Origin: Temnothorax longispinosus
Taxonomy: Eukaryota > Arthropoda > Insecta > Hymenoptera > Formicidae
Reading direction: 5' to 3'
Assembly (NCBI RefSeq): GCF_030848805.1
Contig: NW_027270341.1
Location: forward strand, 1 to 64,000
DNA length: 64,000 nucleotides
The position numbers were made by a program, and so were the translations under genes. The notes beneath the pieces were generated by a model. That model searched no databases. It was not told the origin of the DNA and saw only the letters and a program-made list of their open reading frames with translations. Positions 56,601-64,000 of the stretch are shown here, in pieces; within the stretch, counting starts at the first letter, position 1; each line of letters starts with the position of its first letter.

Positions 56601-57340
56601 GGATCCAGTGGCAGGAAGACGGGAACGGCAGCTGAAACAGAAAAATAAGTGAATCAGTGAGGCAGTGCAACATCCTCAACGGAGACACGGCAGCCAGATT
56701 CAAAAGCAACGGACAACACGGTAGCGGCCGACGAGGGACAAGCGAGCAGCGTAACCCGAGAAGGCGCCGACCTACCTCAACGGAGGCTCACCGACAGGTA
56801 AGGCGGCACGAGCACCGACCAGCAACATGCGACTAGCGACCGTAATGTAAGTCGACTAAGCAAATTATGTAAAGCGCAATCACCGTAGATGTCGGAAAAC
56901 GAAAATTCACCTGCGAAACTAAACCAATCGTGGCTCTATAGCGAGACGTCACGACGAGCGCGTAGAAATAGACCATTAAGCCCCGTGCAAACGACCGAAA
57001 AAGTCGTAAGCGATAATCGCGAAACCGTGCGTAGAATTTAGACGCGTACTACTCAAGCGAAAGCGAATCAGAACCGGAATTACACCCGAACAGCGTAATC
57101 GAACGCGAATTCCAATTCGACGATTCCGTTATAATTTTAGACGCGAGAGTAATAGGACAAAATAACTGCCCCGACGAAAATAGACTCCACCCCTCACACG
57201 CGCACGCACAATCCGAAGACGCGGACAGTACGACCAGTAGGCGAACACACAGACGAGAGTTCTCATTGACCTCGTATGATAGCAACGTATTTGACCCACA
57301 AGAGTATTATTCTGCCCCGAGACACGTGAACGTAATCGAG
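56600..57340 (+). other. Errantivirus untranslated leader
   Basis: About 740 bases of A/G-rich DNA before the first in-frame ATG of gag at 57341. No conserved open frame. Packaging and splice-donor signals would be expected here but were not identified. Confidence 0.5.
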
Positions 57341-59392
57341 ATGGCGGAAGCAACAAATAGCAACCACGACGCGAATAACGTAAATGACAACGCGCCGATA
57401 ACCCCAGAGGAAATAGACGAAGAAATAAACCGTCTTAATCGAGTGCTATCACAAAGAGGCACCCCGGCGAATCACCGTAACCGGATACCCGCACGGGCCG
57501 GACCGCCGCGGGACGATAGAGATTCCATTCTCGACGAGATATTAAACGGAATCCGCAACTTACAAGATCGCGTAAATCAACTAGAAACGGCGAATCCTGA
57601 ACGCCGCGAATTTCACGCGAGACGCGAGCCAAGTAACCTCCCGTTCAAAGTAACGTACGGAAGAACGTCATACGATATTCGGAACCAAGCGGAGCGCGCA
57701 ATCGGATATCTACGTTTAAAAGAGGCACGAGACATGATACCCGAGTTTGACGGAGCCTCGAGTAAATTACAAGAATTCTTAAGCGCCGCGTCATATGCAA
57801 TAAAAAACATAAATTCTATGGAAGAAGGAACGCTATTAGAAGCAGTGCTATGCACAAAGCTAAAAGGAAGAGCGATGATAGACTTTCAAACGCGAGAGAT
57901 AAGAGATTTCGCACAACTAAAGAAGGAATTAGAAGTTTGCTATTTGAGCCGCAAAAGCACAACACACTTACAACTAGAGTTTAATACACTCAACCAAAAA
58001 TTCGGAGAAAATGCAAGAGCATTCGGATTAAGAGCTGATAAGCTAGCGATGGAGCTATACGACTCCATGATAGAGGGAAGAAATCACACCATAGGAAGCA
58101 AACGAACTATATTAGAAACGATTCAACAACAGGCATTACAGAATTTCCAATTAGGATTGAGAGACGAGATCAAGTTACTTGTCCGAGCTCAGCATTTCGC
58201 AACATTGCAAGAAGCGATTGTCGGAGCGAGCGCCGAAGGAAAAGTAAACGGGCCGAGTGGAATTCCGCCGCGTCCCAAAAATAATTATGCGTACTCGCCG
58301 CAACCGCGCGATAACCGATCGATATTACAATGCCAAAAATGCGGAAAATACGGGCACCTTGGAAGGGAATGTCGTACCAATAGATATGCGAACCGTTTCT
58401 CCTTACCGAAACCTGATAAGACACTCCGCGTAAACGCGATAGATAAAGTCTGCAATTACTGCAAGAAGGCAGGACACATGCGCGAAGAATGTTGGCTGTT
58501 AAATGGTCGACCAAATAAAGAAAGGACGAATCACAACAAACCTAATAATCCGCGAGGACAAAATAAAAATTTTCACCCGAAAACGAATGGCCCGAGAAAA
58601 AAAGACAGTAATTCAGCCGCGAATAGCGATGAGGAAGACAAAGAGGACACAAAGCAGCGCCGACCGGCGTTAGAGTATCAGGTGTCACACCTGACGAACA
58701 AGCCGCGAAAGCATGCAGGGCTGGACTTAATCACTCTGCCCATGCGAGAAGCGAAGCGCGAAAAAATAAATTTACTGTTCGATACCGGAGCGGCCGTATC
58801 AATAATAAAAGTAAAACATTTGAAAGGCGAAACAATGATAGAAGAGGATAAAATGGCCCTTACAGGAGTAATAGGTCATAAAGCCCATACGATTGGAAAA
58901 TTTACAGCAACTATTGACTTGAAAGATAGAAAGATCAAGCACACGATATATGTCGTCAAGGATGATTTTCCGATAGAATACGACGGAATACTAGGCGTAG
59001 ATTTTATAAAGAAACATCGAGCGTCATATAGTTACGAGTCGAGCTCAATACGCATAGGGAATAGCACATTAAAATTATACCCGTATAAGAAAACGGTTCT
59101 GAAACCGCGAAGCGAGACAATAGTACAAGTCGCGACCGATAAAAATTCACTAGGAATAATACAGGCAGAAGAGACAATGCCAGGAGTGTTCATAGGAAAT
59201 TGCCTAGTGATGCCAGAAAACTTTCTATGTCCGGCAAGCATACTAAATATGACGGAGAAGACAGTCGAAATGCTAATGCCGCAAGTAACATTAGAGGAGT
59301 TAGAGCAAGAAGAAGCAAAAGAGATAAAAATAAACCAAGTATACAAAACAGAAGAAACAATGCCGCGCGTAGCGAAAAAGTCGAAAAATTGA
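57341..59392 (+). CDS. gag: Errantivirus Gag with protease
   Basis: The first in-frame ATG is at 57341 (MAEATNS); the frame is open from 57266. It has a capsid-like region (residues ~120-280, with FDGASSKLQEFL), then two zinc knuckles (CQKCGKYGHLGREC and CNYCKKAGHMREEC), a Lys/Asn/Glu-rich linker, and an aspartic protease with LLFDTGAAVSII and ILGVDF. It packages genomic RNA, and the protease matures the polyprotein. It ends at 59392, overlapping pol, which lies in the -1 frame. A-rich steps near 59375-59390 are possible slip sites. The frame looks intact. Confidence 0.9.
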   Translation: MAEATNSNHDANNVNDNAPITPEEIDEEINRLNRVLSQRGTPANHRNRIPARAGPPRDDRDSILDEILNGIRNLQDRVNQLETANPERREFHARREPSNLPFKVTYGRTSYDIRNQAERAIGYLRLKEARDMIPEFDGASSKLQEFLSAASYAIKNINSMEEGTLLEAVLCTKLKGRAMIDFQTREIRDFAQLKKELEVCYLSRKSTTHLQLEFNTLNQKFGENARAFGLRADKLAMELYDSMIEGRNHTIGSKRTILETIQQQALQNFQLGLRDEIKLLVRAQHFATLQEAIVGASAEGKVNGPSGIPPRPKNNYAYSPQPRDNRSILQCQKCGKYGHLGRECRTNRYANRFSLPKPDKTLRVNAIDKVCNYCKKAGHMREECWLLNGRPNKERTNHNKPNNPRGQNKNFHPKTNGPRKKDSNSAANSDEEDKEDTKQRRPALEYQVSHLTNKPRKHAGLDLITLPMREAKREKINLLFDTGAAVSIIKVKHLKGETMIEEDKMALTGVIGHKAHTIGKFTATIDLKDRKIKHTIYVVKDDFPIEYDGILGVDFIKKHRASYSYESSSIRIGNSTLKLYPYKKTVLKPRSETIVQVATDKNSLGIIQAEETMPGVFIGNCLVMPENFLCPASILNMTEKTVEMLMPQVTLEELEQEEAKEIKINQVYKTEETMPRVAKKSKN

Positions 59393-60969
59393 TACGCACA
59401 CAACACTTAAACGAAGAAGAAAAGAAAACCATTATGGAAATTTGCAGAGATTACAGCGATGTATTGCATGTGGAAGGAGAACCACTGACATGCACTGATA
59501 TCGTCGCGCATAAGATTACCACGAAGGCGGGCAGCGTACCGGTCAACGTCCGACCGTACCGTTTGCCAGAAAAGCACAAGGAAGAAGTGAATAGACAAGT
59601 GAAACAGATGTTGAAAAACGGAATTATTAGACCTAGCACGAGCCCGTGGAATGCGCCGTTGCTAGTAGTACCGAAGAAAAGAGACGCATCAGGAAAATTA
59701 AAACTGAGAGTGGTAATAGATTTTCGGTTTGTGAACGACCTAACGGAGGGAGATTCCTTCCCATTGCCAAACATAACCGATATCCTAGACCAACTGGGAA
59801 AAGCAAAATATTTTACCACGCTAGACCTCGCCTCGGGATATCATCAAATCCCGATGGAAGAAGAAGATAAAGAAAAAACAGCGTTCTCGACACAATACGG
59901 ACATTACGAGTATAATCGAATGCCTTTTGGACTGAAAAATGCCCCAGCGACATTTCAACGAGCAATAGTAGCCGTTTTAGCAGGACTAGTAGGATTACAA
60001 TGCTTAGTCTATCTAGACGATATAATAGTATACGGAGCAAGTTTACAAGAGCACAATAAGAGATTAATTGAAGTGCTAAAAAGACTGAGAAACTATAATT
60101 TGAAATTACAGCCCGATAAATGCGAATTCCTTCGGAAAGAAGTGACGTATCTCGGACATGTAATAACAGAAAACGGAATCTCGCCAGACCCTTCAAAATT
60201 AGAAGCAGTAAAAAACTTCCCGAGACCAACAAAGGTAAAGGACATCCAGGCTTTCGTAGGATTAGCCGGATATTATCGAAGATTTATTAAAGATTCTTCA
60301 GCAATCGCCAAGCCACTCACAAAAATGACCAGAAAAGATATCAAATTTGAGTGGAACGCAGAACAACAAAACGCATTTGAAATACTTAAAGAAAAACTAA
60401 CCACAGCACCGGTATTAAAATACCCGGATTTCTCCCAAGAATTTGTAGTAACGACCGACGCGTCAGATTACGCAATAGGAGCCATACTGTCACAGGGAAA
60501 GATAGGTCAAGATCAACCCGTGGCGTATGCGAGCAGAGTACTATCTAAAGCCGAGCAAAATTATAATACTACCGAGAAAGAATTACTAGCGATAGTATGG
60601 GCGGTGAAACACTTCCAACCATACGTTTATGGAACAAAATTTACCATAGTGACAGACCATAAATCATTGGTTTGGCTATTTAACGTAAAGGACCCCGGAT
60701 CACGATTAATCCGATGGAGATTGAAATTAGAGGAATACGATTACACTATCGTACACAAGGCCGGTCAAGAGAATAGAAACGCAGATGCGCTGAGTCGACA
60801 TGTGCCAACAGATATCAACAAGATAGAGAAGGAAGAGAATAACGAAGAGGAGAGCGAAAGAAAATACACAGAAGAAGAGAAGCAACGTATATTATACGAA
60901 TACCATGATGCACCTGTAGGAGGACATCAGGGTGGAACGCACCATAAACCGACTAAGGTTGACGCATAA
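59260..60969 (+). CDS. pol: Errantivirus Pol: reverse transcriptase and RNase H
   Basis: The frame is open from 59200 and overlaps gag. RT motifs are LRVVIDFRFVND, FTTLDLASGYHQI (catalytic Asp), NRMPFGLKNAPATFQ, LVYLDDIIVYG (Asp pair) and LGHVITENG. RNase H shows VVTTDASDYAIGA, NYNTTEKELLAIVW and TDHKSLVWLF, ending NRNADALSRH. It copies genomic RNA into DNA and removes the RNA strand. The frame ends at 60969, shortly before the integrase zinc region, which continues one frame over. The junction near 60940 therefore carries a single-base break in what is normally one polyprotein. Confidence 0.9.
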   Translation, partial: DSRNANAASNIRGVRARRSKRDKNKPSIQNRRNNAARSEKVEKLIRTQHLNEEEKKTIMEICRDYSDVLHVEGEPLTCTDIVAHKITTKAGSVPVNVRPYRLPEKHKEEVNRQVKQMLKNGIIRPSTSPWNAPLLVVPKKRDASGKLKLRVVIDFRFVNDLTEGDSFPLPNITDILDQLGKAKYFTTLDLASGYHQIPMEEEDKEKTAFSTQYGHYEYNRMPFGLKNAPATFQRAIVAVLAGLVGLQCLVYLDDIIVYGASLQEHNKRLIEVLKRLRNYNLKLQPDKCEFLRKEVTYLGHVITENGISPDPSKLEAVKNFPRPTKVKDIQAFVGLAGYYRRFIKDSSAIAKPLTKMTRKDIKFEWNAEQQNAFEILKEKLTTAPVLKYPDFSQEFVVTTDASDYAIGAILSQGKIGQDQPVAYASRVLSKAEQNYNTTEKELLAIVWAVKHFQPYVYGTKFTIVTDHKSLVWLFNVKDPGSRLIRWRLKLEEYDYTIVHKAGQENRNADALSRHVPTDINKIEKEENNEEESERKYTEEEKQRILYEYHDAPVGGHQGGTHHKPTKVDA

Positions 60970-61921
60970 TTGGAGAGGATTAACTCGAGACGTCGAAGAT
61001 TACATTAATAAATGCGAACTATGTCAGAAGAACAAGTTATCGCGAAAAAATAAAGCACCCTTAGTAATAACAGACACCGCGGACAAACCGTTCGAAAAAT
61101 GTGCTCTAGATATAGTAGGACCACTGACGGTGACCGAAAACGGAAATAAATATATCCTCACGTTTCAGGATAATTTATCAAAATTCATTAAGGCGATACC
61201 CGTACCTAATCAAGAAGCGAATACAATCGCGAAAGAATTTGTCACAAAGATTATCTTTGAATACGGTATCCCCGACAAAATATTGACGGATAGAGGAACA
61301 AATTTCCTTAGCGAGATATTTAAAAGCACGTGTAAATTATTGAAGATAGAAAAAATTCAAACAACGGCCTACCATCCCGAGAGTAATGGAGCATTGGAAC
61401 GCTCTCATAGAACATTAGCCGAATACTTGCGACATTATATTAACGCGGACCAGACAGACTGGGACGAATGGACGCCATACGCAATGTTCGCGTATAACAC
61501 GACGCCACACACGGCGACCGGGTTTACACCCTTTGAATTAGTATACAGGCACCGAGCGACACTACCGACGGCACTGTCGCAACCACCGAAACCAACGTAT
61601 ACGTATGACGATTACGCGCAAGAGCTAAAAAAAAAATTAAGAGCGACACAACGAGTTGCAAAGGAACATTTGCGAAACGAAAAATCTAAGGCCAAGGAGA
61701 CGTATAATAAGAAGACAAAAGAAATCAATTTTCGAGTGGGAGACAAAGTTCTCTTGCACGACGAAACGGTGCGTAGAGGGAGATCGAAAAAATTAGAATC
61801 CCCGTGGATAGGACCGTACGAAGTAATTGAAAAACACTCAGACGTAAATTATACGATCAAAAAGGGACGGAAAACGACACGAGTGCACGTAAACAGAATA
61901 AAGCCCTTCATAGAGCAATAA
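60932..61921 (+). CDS. pol: Errantivirus integrase
   Basis: It begins in the HHCC zinc region (THNWRGL .. CELCQKNK), then the core with ALDIVGPLT (first Asp), LTDRGTNF (second Asp), and TTAYHPESNGALERSHR (Glu). The C-terminal domain has VGDKVLLHDE and SPWIGPYEVIEKHS, ending HVNRIKPFIEQ at 61921. It inserts the cDNA into the host chromosome. It is intact across its own frame and offset by one from the RT frame. Confidence 0.9.
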   Translation: MERTINRLRLTHNWRGLTRDVEDYINKCELCQKNKLSRKNKAPLVITDTADKPFEKCALDIVGPLTVTENGNKYILTFQDNLSKFIKAIPVPNQEANTIAKEFVTKIIFEYGIPDKILTDRGTNFLSEIFKSTCKLLKIEKIQTTAYHPESNGALERSHRTLAEYLRHYINADQTDWDEWTPYAMFAYNTTPHTATGFTPFELVYRHRATLPTALSQPPKPTYTYDDYAQELKKKLRATQRVAKEHLRNEKSKAKETYNKKTKEINFRVGDKVLLHDETVRRGRSKKLESPWIGPYEVIEKHSDVNYTIKKGRKTTRVHVNRIKPFIEQ

Positions 61922-62022
61922 AGACAGCGCAAAAGAACAGAAACAAGCAATAGAAAGTAGGCGATAGAAAGTAGGCGATAGTAAAAACTAAGGAAAATAA
62001 GATAATAAGTACTTACCGAACA

Positions 62023-62358
62023 TCAACCACGGCGGTCCATCCGCACCACACGCCGACCGGTGGCCACATCCACCGTGATCTCCAGCGGCATGATGGGCAC
62101 CCATGTGCCCGGGGGTGTTAACAACACTTCCGCGTAAGAGGGAGCGGGCGACGTCGACCCCGAACCCAAATTCGCCGCCACCCGCGCACTAAACGCGGCA
62201 CCCACACTCACGGCACCCGCACGAGCAGCGCGTAGCCAGTACGTGCGCCAACATGCGTCGCGCGTCGACGGAACAAAAAAGCGGTCACACAGCCTGCACC
62301 TCATTTTACAATTATACAAGTTAGCGCAAACAAATATGTGCTCAGATCTAAGCCTCAA
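62023..62358 (-). CDS. Antisense GC-rich ORF between pol and env
   Basis: On the minus strand, opposite to the virus genes, 111 codons (a likely inner start at the second Met, MRCRLCDRFF) encode a Cys-pair start, an Arg/Ala-rich middle (RAARAGAVSVGAAF) and an ordered end (PSYAEVLLTPPGTWVP, ITVDVATGRRVV). The base composition (very GC-rich) differs sharply from the A-rich virus around it. A good donor, ggtaagtactt, follows the stop on the minus strand (about 62015). The family is not recognised. It may be a captured gene fragment or an accessory antisense gene. Confidence 0.5.
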   Translation of the reverse strand: MRLRSEHIFVCANLYNCKMRCRLCDRFFVPSTRDACWRTYWLRAARAGAVSVGAAFSARVAANLGSGSTSPAPSYAEVLLTPPGTWVPIMPLEITVDVATGRRVVRMDRRG

Positions 62359-62565
62359 GAGCGACTAAACGCGCAACAAAAATTCAGGAGAAGGCATAAC
62401 CAAGCCAAGAAAAAATTCGAAGAAAAGTAACATGAGTCCTTATCTTACAGGACGCTGATCGTCGTCCAGCACTTCGCGAAAAAAGCGAAACCTGAGACAG
62501 CACCATCGTACGAGATACGACAATTCAGCAGCGAGCCGGGAATATACTTTGAGAAAACCGGACAA

Positions 62566-63609
62566 TTGCAACAGGTAGAAGCTACATGGAAACTAGCGAT
62601 TAAAATCAACGTAGCGGCCCTAGGAAACCGATATCACCAACTTCAGGAATTTCTACAGCAAGCCGAAGAAGTATGCGAAACGATAATCGCAAAGGACACG
62701 CAGCAGACGTGCAAAAACATTCTCCATACGATAGAGAAAAATAACAAAAAATTAACACAATTATTAACGCGATTACAGACTATATATAAAACAAATAATA
62801 ATAAACGAGGTTTAATAGACGCGATCAGCAAAACGCTGTTCGGCACTATGGATGCCGACGACGCAAAACACATACAGGAGCAGCTTGAATTAATACAAAA
62901 TCAGCAACAGACTCTACGGCACACCGCAAAAAGTCAATTAAAGGTGATAAATGCCACGATAGGCCACATAGAGGCCTTAGAAAAATCGTTATACCACAAC
63001 GAACAACTGATGACGAACGTCACGAGACGGATACAGCTGGACACAGCACTATACGCCAGAAGAGAAAAAATAGACGAACAGTTTTTAATACTAACCACAA
63101 TTACAGAGGATCTAATAGAAGACGTGAAAGACACGATAGACTACCTCACATATTCGCGGGAAGGAGTCATACTCACCCGCCTATTACCAATAGAAAAAAT
63201 AATAACCGAACTAAAAGAGGCAACGTCACAATTGACGCGTGGATCCCACTTTCCATTTAAAACTAGACTAGAAAATTGGAACGAGATACAAAGCTATGTA
63301 GAAATTAACGCGTATTATGATAAACCGAACATTTATACGATAATCAAATTTCCCGTGGTAGCATACCCCGTGTATGAAATAATAAGAACGACACCATTAC
63401 CTGTCTATAACCACGCGAATATTTTCCCATTCCTAAGAATTACTCACAACATATTAGCAATAGATAAAGAGAATCATAATTACATAACGCTACAGGAACG
63501 CGATTTAAACGACTGTAAACGAAACAGAGTAAAATATGTATGTAACCGAAACTACCCGGTATATTTTGTAAAAGCCGACGCACCCCATGCGAAGTACAAG
63601 TTTACGTAA
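62566..63609 (+). CDS. env: Errantivirus envelope (fusion protein), truncated
   Basis: A 347-codon frame resembling the insect errantivirus/baculovirus-F type envelope. A basic cleavage-like site (NNKRGL, about residue 80) is followed by a Gly/Ile-rich fusion-peptide-like stretch, then long alpha-helical, coiled-coil-prone sequence (residues ~95-200). Near the end is a Cys pair (NDCKRNRVKYVC). It would mediate membrane fusion for infectivity. The N-terminal signal region is not clear at the first start. The frame stops at 63609, and further coding-like sequence follows in another frame up to the window end. The membrane anchor is not seen. Probably expressed from a spliced RNA. Confidence 0.75.
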   Translation: MQQVEATWKLAIKINVAALGNRYHQLQEFLQQAEEVCETIIAKDTQQTCKNILHTIEKNNKKLTQLLTRLQTIYKTNNNKRGLIDAISKTLFGTMDADDAKHIQEQLELIQNQQQTLRHTAKSQLKVINATIGHIEALEKSLYHNEQLMTNVTRRIQLDTALYARREKIDEQFLILTTITEDLIEDVKDTIDYLTYSREGVILTRLLPIEKIITELKEATSQLTRGSHFPFKTRLENWNEIQSYVEINAYYDKPNIYTIIKFPVVAYPVYEIIRTTPLPVYNHANIFPFLRITHNILAIDKENHNYITLQERDLNDCKRNRVKYVCNRNYPVYFVKADAPHAKYKFT

Positions 63610-64000
63610 AAACGCCAGGATATGTAAACACCTGCGAGAAACGTCAAATAATGTCAAACGTAACCTTATAGATAACATTAAGCGAACCACAAACGTGGTT
63701 ATTCTCAACGCCGAAAAAACAACAGCTGACGATTTAATGTAATGAACAGGCAGAACAAAAAATAGAAATAGAAAGAACAGGGAAACTAAGTATAATCGAA
63801 AATTGTAAACTAACCACACCCGACATTATTATAAAAACAAAAAGACAAACGACTATGAGACAAATAGAAATGCACTTAGCAGATTTTAACCTAACGCTAA
63901 CAAACAAAAATAAACATAGTAACGAACAAGCGAAAAAAGAAATTAGATTAGAACCTGTAATTAGGAATCCGAACGAATTAATGGAATTAAGTCTAGAACT
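63610..64000 (+). other. Continuation of errantivirus, window ends
   Basis: A-rich sequence of the same style as env, with the reading frame changed after 63609. No membrane segment or LTR is reached. Confidence 0.5.

Overview
This window looks like a transposon-rich stretch of an insect nuclear genome, most likely a hymenopteran and possibly an ant. The grounds are AT-rich DNA with spliceosomal GT..AG signals, no operons or bacterial signals, and an insect-type mix of mobile elements: Penelope-like retroelements with GIY-YIG endonuclease, a mariner/IS630-type transposase, an errantivirus with env, Ty3/Gypsy remnants, a CR1/L2/Jockey-like LINE, PIF/Harbinger remnants and many short inverted-repeat elements. 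No intact conserved host gene is recognised. A few exon-like pieces with good splice sites may belong to host genes.

Layout. 0.1-3.4 kb holds a decayed tnp2-type DNA transposon (minus strand). 3.4-8.3 kb is a tandem array of a ~440-bp unit, broken by a nest of palindromic Harbinger-type MITEs up to three levels deep. 8.3-12.5 kb is mostly AT-rich, with one exon-like piece and a promoter/LTR-like segment. 12.5-24.1 kb is a large inverted arrangement: two almost identical Penelope-like elements lie head-to-head, each joined at its 3' end to the same mariner-type transposon. In the left copy the mariner is split by an element carrying an 81-bp repeat array.

24.4-29.8 kb is a unit bounded by inverted termini that resemble a hammerhead-ribozyme motif; its interior is GC-rich, with a 108-bp minisatellite and a foldback element. 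31 kb holds a second copy of the 81-bp-repeat element. 33.1-37.7 kb is a decayed DNA transposon coding for a Mutator-like transposase, a YqaJ-type exonuclease and an Ulp1-type protease, flanked by iteron-like subterminal repeats. 39.1-41.5 kb is a second Penelope family between inverted copies of its own 3' end. 43.6-46.6 kb is a LINE inserted in a (GA)n tract beside a possible host gene. 46.8-50.2 kb has LTR-like DNA and a Harbinger pseudogene. 50.4-55.6 kb is a 5'-truncated Gypsy element with its 3' LTR. From 56.2 kb to the window end is an errantivirus with 5' LTR, gag, pol and a partial env.

The sequence shows insertion upon insertion. Most coding regions carry frameshifts or stops. The freshest-looking parts are the Penelope pair and the errantivirus. 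All family assignments come from motif recognition by eye; nothing was searched or aligned by program.
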